Positions 1 through 8,900 of a stretch of 64,000 bases of DNA are shown here, piece after piece. Within the stretch, counting starts at the first letter, position 1. Every line of letters begins with the position of its first letter. Position numbers and translations under genes: made by a program. The notes beneath the pieces were generated by a model, which saw nothing but the letters and a program-made list of their open reading frames with translations, searched no databases and was not told the DNA's origin. The stretch covers positions 198,502 through 262,501 of the forward strand of contig PYJD01000023.1 in NCBI GenBank assembly GCA_003635315.1, written 5' to 3'. The stretch is from Candidatus Poribacteria bacterium (GTDB lineage: Bacteria > Poribacteria > WGA-4E > WGA-3G).

Positions 1-110
1 TCAGTATAAAGGAGTCTCCCTTCCTCAAACATTGCAGCGCCACCATCAACTTGGTCCCATACAACAATCCCACTCACTCCTTCCATGTCAGACATTATAA
101 GTACTTTCAT
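1..110 (-). CDS. M55 family D-aminopeptidase, N-terminal fragment
   Basis: The reverse strand from the ATG at 110 stays open to the window edge and encodes 36 residues beginning MKVLIMSDMEGVSGI. This matches the start of M55 (DppA-type) zinc D-aminopeptidases, in which Asp8 and Glu10 are metal ligands; here D8 and E10 are both present in S-D-M-E-G. Family members remove N-terminal D-amino acids from peptides. The rest of the gene lies outside the window. It is divergent from the MATE gene, with about 130 bp between them. Confidence 0.8.
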   Translation of the reverse strand, partial: MKVLIMSDMEGVSGIVVWDQVDGGAAMFEEGRLLYT

Positions 111-241
111 GATTTTTCTCTTTCGGTTGAATTATATATCTTGCTAAGTTTAGATCAAGTGGGATTAAATAGCAAGTTGAATTATATCACTCTATATAAA
201 TAGATAATTAAATTAGAAATAGGATAGAAATTAGGCATTTC

Positions 242-1606
242 ATGAAAAAAACTCGAGAAGATTTGACAGAAGGTAGCTTATTCCGTCATCTCATTAAACT
301 TGCTTTACCGATCACTTTTGGCTACGTCCTTCAGGATGCATTTAATGTTGTAGATATGATTTTTGTAGGTAAACTTGGACCTGCATCAATTGCAGCAGTT
401 GGAATGAGTGGTGATTTGCTGCGATTAATAGGGGTATTCTCACTCGGTATATCAACTGGTTCAGGTATTTTGGTGGCACAATACCTTGGGGCAAGAAACT
501 ATGCTCAAGCTGAACATGTAGCAATGCAGGCTATACTTTTAGCAATTTTTGCTGCAATTGGGGTAGGAGTAATAGGGTATCCATTATCAGAATTTGGACT
601 GCGTTCATTAAGAATCAAAGATCCAGAAGTGATAAGACTTGGAACGACCTACATGCACATCATACTGGTAGGAATTAGTACCATGTTCCTGTCTATGACA
701 CTTGGTTCAATTTACCGTGCCGGTGGGGATGCTGTAACTCCTACTGTTGTATTAATTTTCTCTACAATTATTAATATTGCATTAGATCCGTTATTGATTT
801 TTGGAATTTGGATATTTCCTGAGTTGGGTGTAGCTGGGTCAGCATACGCAACTATAATTGGAAGAGGATTTGGTGTAATAATACTTCTGATTTTAATCTG
901 GGTAGGAAGATCTCCATTAACATTAAGACATGTCCGATTGCAACCAGATATTATTGAAATGCTTGACATTTTTAGGTTAGGCATTTATAGTTCTATGCAG
1001 GGATTCTGGCGACATTTGTCACGTCTTGTATTTCTTTGGGTAATTGGACCCTATGGCAAATTCGCTGTTGCTGCTTATACGGTCTGTATGCGATTACGTA
1101 TACTGGTGATGAATCCTGGCTTCGGAATTGCAAATGCTGTTGCACCTATGGTAGGTCAGAATATAGGTGCGAATCAGATAGAACGAGCTGAAGCAACAAC
1201 TCGTATAGGTAATGTCATTGCTACAATACTAATGTCAGGAATAGGAGTTTTATTCCTTCTATTTCCAGATGTTTTTTTAACAATTTTTAACGATGATCCT
1301 GAGGTAGTAAGTATTGGATCGATGTATCTTCAATTTCTCTCACTTACATTTGGTTTTATAGCATTTTCATTAGTATTAGGGAAAGCACTAAATGGTGCAG
1401 GGGATACATTTTCTCCTATGATTATTACATTAGTATCACAAATGGGAGTTGGATTGTTGCTTGTTATTCTGTTCTCACGTATTATAGGACTAAAGGGGGT
1501 ATGGATTGGTATATCACTTTCCAATGTTATTCAAGGCATCTCCATGTGGCTTTGGTATCGTACTGAGAGATGGAAGACAATCAATTTAACTCATAAGAAA
1601 AGGTAG
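242..1606 (+). CDS. MATE family multidrug/Na+ antiporter
   Basis: The 454-residue protein is almost wholly hydrophobic, with about 12 predicted membrane segments. It starts with a basic tail and the MATE-like segment LFRHLIKLALPITFGYVLQ. The repeated halves both carry the MATE pattern of G-x-x-D/A near membrane segment 7 (VVLIFSTIINIALDPLLIFG in the first half, GKALNGAGDTFSPMIITL in the second). Family members export cationic drugs or metabolites in exchange for Na+ or H+ at the inner membrane; the substrate cannot be told. Length is usual for the family. The rhodanese gene starts 27 bp downstream on the same strand, so the two may be cotranscribed. Confidence 0.9.
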   Translation: MKKTREDLTEGSLFRHLIKLALPITFGYVLQDAFNVVDMIFVGKLGPASIAAVGMSGDLLRLIGVFSLGISTGSGILVAQYLGARNYAQAEHVAMQAILLAIFAAIGVGVIGYPLSEFGLRSLRIKDPEVIRLGTTYMHIILVGISTMFLSMTLGSIYRAGGDAVTPTVVLIFSTIINIALDPLLIFGIWIFPELGVAGSAYATIIGRGFGVIILLILIWVGRSPLTLRHVRLQPDIIEMLDIFRLGIYSSMQGFWRHLSRLVFLWVIGPYGKFAVAAYTVCMRLRILVMNPGFGIANAVAPMVGQNIGANQIERAEATTRIGNVIATILMSGIGVLFLLFPDVFLTIFNDDPEVVSIGSMYLQFLSLTFGFIAFSLVLGKALNGAGDTFSPMIITLVSQMGVGLLLVILFSRIIGLKGVWIGISLSNVIQGISMWLWYRTERWKTINLTHKKR

Positions 1607-1633
1607 TAAAATCTACCTGGAAGAAGGGATTAA

Positions 1634-2467
1634 ATGCGGGATAAAGGGTATACAAACCCTGAACTTGTAGTTTCTGCAGAAGCATTAAAAAATGATATAG
1701 AAGATGAATCTCTCTGTATTGTAGATACGCGACCAACACATGAATATATGTTGGGACATATACCTGGTGCACTACACCTTGACCTTTTTGGTTTGAGTTT
1801 AATTAATACCAGAAAAGATATGTTCGACACTTTTATGTGGATGATCGCATATTTATTCCAACAAAGAGGAATTGATTCTTCAAAAACGATCATTTGGTAT
1901 GAGGATATTTCTGGTACCCGTGCATCGCGCGGATTATGGTTCTGCGAATATTTTGGTCACCCAAGAACAAAGTTACTTGATGGAGGATTCAAAGCATGGG
2001 TGGCTGCGGATGGTCAGGTTTGTTTAGAAGGCGTAGAACCACCTGAAGTGTCAGAATTTCCTATCAATGCCAATCCAAGTACACACCTGGATGCAGATGT
2101 GATTAATGATTTACTCAACCAAGAGGATTTAGTCGTTCTGGATACCAGGACCGATGATGAACATTATGGCAGAGTTGCTCGTGCTCAAAGAGCCGGGGCA
2201 ATTCCCGGTTCTGTACATATTGAATGGCTAAATAATCTTGATGAAAACGGGGCATTTAAGCCTGCAGATGAACTACGACAGATGTATGAAACTGTAGGTG
2301 TGACACCCGAGAAACAGGTGATGTGTTACTGACAGGGAGGATACCGTTCTTCCCAGTCCTATTTAGCCTTGCGATTATTGGGTTATCCGAAAGTTGGCAA
2401 CTATATAGGTTCTTGGAAAGAATGGGGAGACCGGCTGGACTTGCCGGTTGAAATACCTACCGAATAG
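1634..2467 (+). CDS. Two-domain rhodanese sulfurtransferase with in-frame TGA at the catalytic cysteine (candidate selenoprotein)
   Basis: The reading frame from ATG 1634 meets TGA at 2330-2332, then continues in the same frame without a stop to TAG at 2465-2467, giving 277 residues with the TGA at position 233. Translation after the TGA is [20 protein letters not shown] and then a GSWKEWG motif, the normal C-terminal end of thiosulfate/3-mercaptopyruvate sulfurtransferases. In that family the active loop reads Y-C-x-x-G-x-R; here it is Y-TGA-Q-G-G-Y-R, so the TGA replaces the persulfide-forming Cys. The N-terminal rhodanese domain lacks Cys at its loop ([11 protein letters not shown]), as usual for the inactive half. 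A hairpin at 2335-2354 follows the TGA, and a strong terminator follows the distal TAG, not the TGA. It is either a selenocysteine enzyme or a recent nonsense allele; the sequence alone cannot decide. Confidence 0.8.
2330..2354 (+). promoter_or_regulatory. In-frame TGA plus adjacent hairpin (possible SECIS-like element)
   Basis: Two bases after the TGA, GGGAGGA (2335-2341) can pair with TCTTCCC (2348-2354) around a TACCGT loop, a 7-bp stem with one G-U pair. Bacterial SECIS elements lie just 3' of the UGA, but their apical loop is usually about 16-37 nt away and starts with G; here the loop begins after only 9 nt. The match to known SECIS rules is therefore partial. Confidence 0.3.
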
Positions 2468-2491
2468 ATTTAGTTCCAAAAAAAATGAGAT

Positions 2492-2545
2492 ACACCTCTA
2501 TCATAGAATTAATGAGAAAAATACTATGATAGAGGTGTTATTTTT
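2492..2545 (+). terminator. Rho-independent terminator after the rhodanese gene
   Basis: The arms ACACCTCTATCATAG (2492-2506) and CTATGATAGAGGTGT (2524-2538) pair perfectly over 15 bp and are followed by TATTTTT. The hairpin begins 24 bp after the distal TAG of the rhodanese frame, which fits a transcript whose coding region runs through the internal TGA. Confidence 0.85.
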
Positions 2546-2707
2546 AATTCTATAATACAATTATAATTTGCACTGATTCTATTTATACCATTTCTAAGAA
2601 ATATTATGCCATATAAACATCATCCAATAAACCCGGTAGGAATTGTAATGGGTAATCATTCTTTAGATATGGTTATAGATAAGCAAGAATATTAGTCTGA
2701 ATTGGCA

Positions 2708-3286
2708 TTAGAGTGGTATGTATTGTCTTATATAGAGTAGGACAATTACGCTGAAAATTGCGGTTAATGTCCGTTTTTCACTGTCTAACGCCCGTATCCA
2801 TGAAAAGTCATGGGATGACCGGGTAGGATATGGATGTAATCGTGGAAACAAACGAGGAACATGGTCATAATAGAATTTGTATACAGATCCACAGGAAGCC
2901 AACAGATAGGTCTCTTCAACGGAGATGATTGGTAGATATTGTATGAAATATCCTATAACCAAAATAGGAATAACCCATAATACATTGGCAATAAAACAAA
3001 CACCTAAACTCAATATGAAATTACCAAGGTATAAGGGATTACGTACATAACTGTAGGGACCAGTTGTAACTAAATCCTTTGCAGCACCGAGGGTTGTTGC
3101 GCGAGTTGTTCCACCCGCATAACCGACTGCCCACATTCTTATACACTCACCTAATACTATAAAAACCGAACCGATATAATTAGAGTACCATGTTGGATGG
3201 GCAAAATAGAAGATTATCAAAATAATAGGTATTGGCGTATAACTACGTACTTTAAAAAAGAAATTACCTATTTTTGATATTGTCAT
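2708..3286 (-). CDS. Isoprenylcysteine carboxyl methyltransferase-like membrane protein
   Basis: This 192-residue protein has about four hydrophobic segments and the motif GPYSYVRNPLYLG at residues 76-88. That is the signature of the ICMT/PEMT-like integral membrane methyltransferases, in which the R-N-P segment and a later Glu help bind S-adenosylmethionine. Bacterial members methylate lipids, isoprenoid-linked groups or small molecules; the substrate is unknown here. No clear ribosome binding site precedes the ATG at 3286. It lies downstream of lptF-lptG on the same strand with an 87-bp gap. Confidence 0.75.
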   Translation of the reverse strand: MTISKIGNFFFKVRSYTPIPIILIIFYFAHPTWYSNYIGSVFIVLGECIRMWAVGYAGGTTRATTLGAAKDLVTTGPYSYVRNPLYLGNFILSLGVCFIANVLWVIPILVIGYFIQYLPIISVEETYLLASCGSVYKFYYDHVPRLFPRLHPYPTRSSHDFSWIRALDSEKRTLTAIFSVIVLLYIRQYIPL

Positions 3287-3373
3287 TCGGAGGGATTATA
3301 TAAAAACAATATAGTGTAATATATCGGATAGAGTGAATCTCTGTGCAATGTAAGCATCAATTGAGCAGATTCG

Positions 3374-4435
3374 TTATTTTGGTGTGCGCCACATTAGGAT
3401 ACAACCAACGAAACCGTAAATGATATTTGTTCCCCAACATGCTAAAAATGGGTGTAGTTTGCCATTCTCACTCAATCCTTCAAATGTAGCAAAAGAGAGA
3501 GCCCAGTAAATAAAGACAAGGAAAAACGCGATGACTAATCCAGCAAAAAATCCTGCCTTACCAAAACGAATAGCAATGGGAGCCCCTAACAAAACAACCA
3601 CGACAGCAGCATAGGGATACGCCCTTTTATGATGTAATTTAACTTGCTCAATACGTGTAATTTGTCCAGCATCCTTTTTATATGCAATCTGTTCTTTCAG
3701 TTCACTAATCGTCATTGCTCTGGGATCTTTATTACTACCTATAAACCGTTCAGGATCTTCGTGTCGTTCTAAGGAGAGATTATTAAAGGTTTCAAACCCA
3801 ACTTCAGTATTTTCTTTAAATAATCGTATGTTCCCGTCCTTGAGTTCCCAATGCGTAGGTGTCCATGTTGCCTGTTTAGCATAAATGGAGCGAGCGAGTT
3901 CTCCTTCAGAATCTGATTCCCAGATAGTTAGTTTATATATACTTTTCTCTTTTAGATTGATACTGTGGGAATAGAATATACGATTGTCTTTGCCTTTAAA
4001 TAATAGATTCCTTCCGAACCTCATTGCAACTTTTTTCTGCAGGACATTAGCTTCATGGTAAGCGGGTGAAGCAAAACGGTCATAAAATACTGAGAAACCG
4101 ATACAAAGTAACAGGGTTACAACTATTACAGGAGCTAAAATCCTATATACACTTATACCACCTGCCTTCATTGCAACGAATTCATTTCTTTTCACCATTC
4201 GTCCAAGGACAAAAAAGATAGCAACAAACCCAGAAACTGGAACGATTTCCATTATCCTTCTGGGAGCTTGATATAATACAATTTTTACTGCTGTAAGGTA
4301 TGAAATACCTTCGTCAAAGTGTTTTATATCCTTGTCTAATAAACGTATGATGATAACAAGGGCGCTAAAAAAGATGAATCCAATCAAGAAGGATTTAAGA
4401 TATTCTCTGATAAGATATTTGTCAATTATCTTCAA
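3374..4435 (-). CDS. lptG: LPS export permease LptG-like (YjgQ family)
   Basis: The 353-residue protein starts MKIIDKYLIREYLKSFLIGF, has three N-terminal and three C-terminal membrane segments, and a soluble domain between them, as in LptF/LptG. These permeases form the inner-membrane LptB2FG transporter that drives lipopolysaccharide to the outer membrane. I take the TTG at 4435 as start because it overlaps the TGA stop of the upstream lptF gene (TTGA), a typical coupled arrangement, and because the N-terminus matches the family. F and G are hard to tell apart; I call this copy LptG from its second position in the pair. Confidence 0.85.
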   Translation of the reverse strand: MKIIDKYLIREYLKSFLIGFIFFSALVIIIRLLDKDIKHFDEGISYLTAVKIVLYQAPRRIMEIVPVSGFVAIFFVLGRMVKRNEFVAMKAGGISVYRILAPVIVVTLLLCIGFSVFYDRFASPAYHEANVLQKKVAMRFGRNLLFKGKDNRIFYSHSINLKEKSIYKLTIWESDSEGELARSIYAKQATWTPTHWELKDGNIRLFKENTEVGFETFNNLSLERHEDPERFIGSNKDPRAMTISELKEQIAYKKDAGQITRIEQVKLHHKRAYPYAAVVVVLLGAPIAIRFGKAGFFAGLVIAFFLVFIYWALSFATFEGLSENGKLHPFLACWGTNIIYGFVGCILMWRTPK

Positions 4436-5658
4436 GACAGATTCCCTATTTTACCTGATGATTCCGCTTTTCTATTCACAACAATAGGTAATTTCTTGTC
4501 TTTATTTCGCCATGTTTTAATTATACCTTCAGTTAACATATTAGCTGTGAATATAATACCAATCACTCCAATGACAAGATTGGGTAACCACATAGCCAAT
4601 GCTGGATGGAATTGTCCAGTCATACCTGTATTTTGTCCGACTTGTAGTAGAAGGTAGTATAACAGAATTACCCCTAAGCCGATACCGAAACCAATCATTC
4701 TACCGTTATGTTTAACAATGAATCCGAGTGGTATTCCTATTAACCCGAATGCTAAGCAGGCGAAAGGGAGGGCGAATTTCTTATAGTATTCCACTTTTGC
4801 ATACCGTAATCGGTTTATAGCAATTTCAGATATTCTATCTGGTTGTATCGAATTTTGAATATTTTGAATGTGCGATTGCAGTTCACCTAAACGCATTGTT
4901 TGAGGATGTTGTGCTTTATACTCTGATCTTTGTAAATTCCGATTAAAATCAAGTGCAATTTGTTGCTGTTGAAATTGAGTTATCCGAAAGCCATCTGAAC
5001 CATCAACATCTGGTTCGTATGTTTCACCATCGTAGAGAGTTAACTTTGCGTTTCCATTTTCATATCCAAGACTTGCCGATTTGGCTAATGTATACCGGGG
5101 TTGTCCTTTATTATATTCATCCCATATTTTTATATTCTGCAGTCGTTCTGATTTTGCGTCAGTAGATTCATACATCCAAAGTTTACCTTCTGACTCAAGC
5201 TCTTTCATTACAATTCCTTCTTCTAAGATTACAGCAGGATTATGTCTTTGTATAGCACGTTTTAGCGTTACAGAAGCAAGAGTAGCTCGAGGTAATACCA
5301 ACTCCATCAATAATAAATCAATACCACTTAAGAGTACTGTTACACATAATAGTGGTATCATTAATTGATTGAAAGAAATTCCGTGTGCCCTCATGGCAGT
5401 AATTTCATTATCTGTTGACATACGTCCTAATGATAAAAGTATTGCCACCAATGCAGCCATTGGAATTGAGAGCACTACTGTTGCAGGCATTACATATAGT
5501 AAAGATTCTAATAAATATAAAGGACTGACACCTTTCTTCACAAAAAGTTTTACAAGGCGAAAAAGTTCATCAAATAATATGATAAATGTAAAACAGATGA
5601 GGGATATTACGAACGGTGGTGTGAATTCCTTAAGACAATATCGTGAAATAATTTTCAT
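4432..5658 (-). CDS. lptF: LPS export permease LptF-like (YjgP family)
   Basis: This 408-residue protein begins MKIISRYCLKEFTPPFVISL and has the LptF/LptG layout: membrane segments at both ends around a beta-jellyroll-like domain (about residues 130-290). It contains the family segment MAALVAILLSLGRMSTDNE followed by ITAMRAHGIS, the cytoplasmic coupling region that contacts the LptB ATPase. It overlaps the downstream lptG by 4 bp. It is one of only three genes in the window that end in TGA, which shows UGA is read as stop here. No lptB or lptC is nearby. Confidence 0.87.
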   Translation of the reverse strand: MKIISRYCLKEFTPPFVISLICFTFIILFDELFRLVKLFVKKGVSPLYLLESLLYVMPATVVLSIPMAALVAILLSLGRMSTDNEITAMRAHGISFNQLMIPLLCVTVLLSGIDLLLMELVLPRATLASVTLKRAIQRHNPAVILEEGIVMKELESEGKLWMYESTDAKSERLQNIKIWDEYNKGQPRYTLAKSASLGYENGNAKLTLYDGETYEPDVDGSDGFRITQFQQQQIALDFNRNLQRSEYKAQHPQTMRLGELQSHIQNIQNSIQPDRISEIAINRLRYAKVEYYKKFALPFACLAFGLIGIPLGFIVKHNGRMIGFGIGLGVILLYYLLLQVGQNTGMTGQFHPALAMWLPNLVIGVIGIIFTANMLTEGIIKTWRNKDKKLPIVVNRKAESSGKIGNLS

Positions 5659-5871
5659 TCTTCTTAGACTTCAGTTCTTTGTAATGTCGTTATTGAATAT
5701 ACTATTGATTCTACAGGACAACATATTTCATACAATTTTCATCTATTTTTTAAACTACATTGATGTTTTAAACGAGACTCTGTTATATTAGTTATAGATC
5801 TTCAGAATTTCTTCAATTTATTTTATATTTTTTATTAGAAATTGTATAAATGACATGTTATCATATGAGTT

Positions 5872-6339
5872 ATGAATATAATTTTGGATGCAATTCAATT
5901 ATCAGAGACAGATTTGTCTGAGTATTCTGTGTATCACTCCTCGGCACAAGAACTATATTCTCCAACAGCCCCAGCTAAACCGGTTGCTTTGTATGGTTGG
6001 CGGGATCGTTGGTGGTTATATAATTCTGCAAGTCAACAAGTCAACTTAAATTATTGGTTATTTGAATCGCCAGATGATGCTCAAACTGCAGCAGATAATG
6101 GGCGTGTTCGTCTTTCAGCACAATCAATAAGCAAGATAGGTGGACTTGAATCAATTTATCAACCCGTACCTGAAGACGAATCTGAGCTTGGTGATATTGT
6201 GTGGCAGGCTGGGGCGAATTGGCTTTTTGTCCACGGTTCTGTTGTTGTATTAGTTGCAGAAGTTGGTGGTAAAGTTCCTGTTGAAACTACCCTTGCAATT
6301 GCAAAAAAGATAAAGGATAAATTAAAGGCGACTCAGTAA
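5872..6339 (+). CDS. Protein of unknown function, 155 residues
   Basis: I do not recognise this protein. It has no signal peptide or membrane segment. It is acidic with several Trp residues (GWRDRWWLYN at about 42-51, and W near 103 and 109), and ends in a Lys-rich helix. Codon use and the lack of internal stops look like a real gene. The ATG at 5872 has no obvious Shine-Dalgarno sequence; TATCAT lies only 8-13 bp upstream, so the mRNA could be nearly leaderless. It converges with the aldolase gene, with about 100 bp between them. Confidence 0.6.
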   Translation: MNIILDAIQLSETDLSEYSVYHSSAQELYSPTAPAKPVALYGWRDRWWLYNSASQQVNLNYWLFESPDDAQTAADNGRVRLSAQSISKIGGLESIYQPVPEDESELGDIVWQAGANWLFVHGSVVVLVAEVGGKVPVETTLAIAKKIKDKLKATQ

Positions 6340-6436
6340 CAACCAGATAAGTAGATATTAGGATGGATCAACCTAACAGTGGATTATATTCATTGTTGGT
6401 GTATATCCATCCTTCATACTTTAAGGTCAATCTCAC

Positions 6437-7504
6437 CTAATAATCTTGAATCCAATTTTCTGATTGATATTCAAGTTGAATGTTCTCTGCCCCACCAAAA
6501 TGTCTATGGTCAAACCATGGTAAAGCTGATTCTGCAGCATCATTAGCATTATGGAAATTTGTTGTAGCTTCGTTTTCCAAGAATTGTGTTACTGCCCCAA
6601 TATCAGGGAAGTAGTCAACAGCATCTTTCCATATTGCACGTCCACATAGGAATCCACTTGCTCCTGCTTCTGCAGCAAGTTTCACGTTTTCTATGAACTC
6701 CTCAATATCTACTCCAGCACTGAGAATTACCCAAGGTAGAGTTGAGGCATCGTCAAGTTTTTTACATGCTTCTTTTACTTCACTTAGACTATAGGCAGTA
6801 TCACCAGCATAGAAACAACAATCTTTATATTCTTCAGTATATTTTAGGTCTGCTGGGAACTCTAACTTGAGGATATCAACTTTATAGGATGGGTCGGTAA
6901 ATTCTTCCACGCTTCGTATAACTAAATCAGGTTTCTGTTTTGCAAATTCGACACTTTTTGTAGTTCCTTCCAATGCATAACTGACGAGTTCGAGTAAGAA
7001 AGGTATATCCTGTTTATCGCATTCATCTCCAACATGCCTAACAAATTCTTGCTGGTGTTTTAATGCTGGTGTTGAAGCATCTGGATGGTAATACGCCAAT
7101 AGTTTGATTGCATCCGCGCCAGCACGTTGTGCTTTGTCTATTGTCCAATTCTCAATAGGATTGGATAACCGTTCATTCTCTCCTACACCTTCGCTGACAT
7201 AACCAGATTCTTCATAAGCCAATAGGAGTGCGACATCTCTTGGTATTTCAGTAATTGAATATGGATGTCCATAAATCGGATCGGTTAAAACTGCAGTAGA
7301 ATTTGGGGCAAGTAGCCTTGTGATTAATGTCTTAATTGCTGCGACATCGTCGTATTTTACATCTGTTTTTTCAATATTGAGAACTTCTGCAAGTTTAGTG
7401 ACCATTGATCCTCGTTGGTCAATAGCCATCATTTTAAATCTTCCGCTTGCATCAGCAAGTTTCATAATTCCTCTCAATTTTCCAGATGAAATAACAGTAG
7501 CCAT
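6437..7504 (-). CDS. LacD-like class I aldolase (tagatose-1,6-bisphosphate aldolase family)
   Basis: The 355-residue protein begins with SSGKLRGIMKLADASGRFKM then the motif AIDQRGS, which is characteristic of LacD and related DeoC/LacD class I aldolases. A Schiff-base lysine candidate sits in DILKLEFP at about residue 202. Members cleave ketose bisphosphates or sulfo-sugars such as 6-deoxy-6-sulfofructose 1-phosphate, so the substrate is open. AAGGAG precedes the ATG by 12 bases. It is the downstream gene of a two-gene unit with the polyprenyl synthase (18 bp apart). Confidence 0.82.
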   Translation of the reverse strand: MATVISSGKLRGIMKLADASGRFKMMAIDQRGSMVTKLAEVLNIEKTDVKYDDVAAIKTLITRLLAPNSTAVLTDPIYGHPYSITEIPRDVALLLAYEESGYVSEGVGENERLSNPIENWTIDKAQRAGADAIKLLAYYHPDASTPALKHQQEFVRHVGDECDKQDIPFLLELVSYALEGTTKSVEFAKQKPDLVIRSVEEFTDPSYKVDILKLEFPADLKYTEEYKDCCFYAGDTAYSLSEVKEACKKLDDASTLPWVILSAGVDIEEFIENVKLAAEAGASGFLCGRAIWKDAVDYFPDIGAVTQFLENEATTNFHNANDAAESALPWFDHRHFGGAENIQLEYQSENWIQDY

Positions 7505-7522
7505 TAAATTGTGTTCTCCTTA

Positions 7523-8626
7523 CTAATATTCGCGTTCAACGAAAAAATGGATGAGTGATAAAAATAGATTCTTTGCTTTATTATCAGGTAGGTGTCCAAA
7601 ATTGTGAGTGAACAGTTCTGCTGCCTGTTTGAGTAAAGTTTTTGAGTGTTGTTGTGCATATTCAATAGAGTTATATTTATCCATTAATTTGAGTACTGCT
7701 GCAACATCTTCTTCTGTTTTTTCAGATCGCGACCGAGCCATAATTTCAATTACGGCATCTGTTTCACTTGACGTACATGAGTTGAAAAGGTGTATAAGGA
7801 CAAGTGTTCTCTTTCCTTCACTAATGTCTCCAGCAATCTCTTTCCCATATCTACCGACATCACCAATCAAATTTAATACATCGTCCTGAATTTGGAATGC
7901 TATACCTAAAGACTTTCCAATCTCAATAAAGACATCGGTTTCTTGATTGGAGGCTCCTGCGATAATTGCACCTACACGACATGGTGTGATGCATGTGTAC
8001 CAAGCAGTTTTCTGGATACACATAGTGAAGTAATCGTTCTCAGTCAAATTCCACTGATTATTTCGTACCCAACTGAGTTCAATGTGTTGTCCTTGAACAA
8101 CTTGATTACTGAGCTGAATGAATTCGGAAAGGATTTGGAAGGAAAGTTGATGTCCGAGGATATTTGTATTTCGATGGAGTAGTTCCCACATCTTACAATG
8201 TAATGCATCTCCAACATTGATAGCCATTGGGATACCATGTTTTTGATGTAGACAAGGTTCACCGCGTCGGAGTTCAGATCCGTCTTCTATATCATCATGT
8301 ATAAGGAGCCAGTTTTGTAGTAGTTCGAGTGCAGCTGCAGTGTTTACAGCGCGTTTGGCATCCCCTTCAAGAGCTTCACAGATAAGAAGACACAAAGCAG
8401 GTCGTAAACCTTTCCCAGCACGGCGTGGATAGTCCAACATCATTTGATAAAGTTGGTGTATATCCTTATGTTCATGTGTATTGGGAAGGAAGTCAAAGAT
8501 ACATGCGTCTACTTTTTGTTTGACTTCATTTAGATAGGCACTGACGTGTTCTTTTGTTGGTGCGGGTTCACACCCAGGTTTTGGCATTGGTCTCCTTGTG
8601 TTTCCAGTCATTCTCCTTTGCAGCAT
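7523..8626 (-). CDS. Polyprenyl (geranylgeranyl/farnesyl-type) diphosphate synthase
   Basis: The 367-residue protein carries both aspartate-rich motifs of trans-prenyltransferases: DDIED at 111-115 and DDVLN at 248-252, plus GKGLRPALCLL near 72. The enzyme condenses isopentenyl diphosphate with allylic diphosphates to make a prenyl chain of unknown length. The second motif has Asn rather than Asp at its last position, seen in some short-chain synthases. Start choice is open: ATG 8626 has no ribosome site, while ATG 8587 (residue 14) follows AAGGAGACCA. It lies 18 bp upstream of the aldolase gene. Confidence 0.85.
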   Translation of the reverse strand: MLQRRMTGNTRRPMPKPGCEPAPTKEHVSAYLNEVKQKVDACIFDFLPNTHEHKDIHQLYQMMLDYPRRAGKGLRPALCLLICEALEGDAKRAVNTAAALELLQNWLLIHDDIEDGSELRRGEPCLHQKHGIPMAINVGDALHCKMWELLHRNTNILGHQLSFQILSEFIQLSNQVVQGQHIELSWVRNNQWNLTENDYFTMCIQKTAWYTCITPCRVGAIIAGASNQETDVFIEIGKSLGIAFQIQDDVLNLIGDVGRYGKEIAGDISEGKRTLVLIHLFNSCTSSETDAVIEIMARSRSEKTEEDVAAVLKLMDKYNSIEYAQQHSKTLLKQAAELFTHNFGHLPDNKAKNLFLSLIHFFVEREY

Positions 8627-8900
8627 GTATCAATAAATTATACCATATTATGAGGATAAAATCAAATTTATTGATTATATTCATTAGTAAGGTTAGCTGA
8701 TACGTTTCTTAATAGGACTCGGTGTAACCACCTCTGAAGATGGTATAACATTAATGGTGCTCATGTCATAGAATCGGTTTTCTTCAATGAGTAATGGGTA
8801 ATGGGTAATCATCATTTATATAAGAAATAATTTTCCTAATTATGTTATCATATAGAGACAATATACAATGAATAATAAATAACAATATGGAGAAAAGTCG

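Noticed and set aside
1634..2467. Global reassignment of UGA to a sense codon as the reason for the in-frame TGA
   Set aside because: UGA ends the lptF-like gene (4432), the ATPase gene (48963, with further TGA codons in the same frame) and the gene at 55993. Tryptophan uses TGG throughout. UGA is thus a stop, though rare.
6360..6413. Terminator between the unknown gene (5872) and the aldolase
   Set aside because: AGGATGGAT and ATCCATCCT pair, but the loop is about 36 nt and there is no T run on either side.
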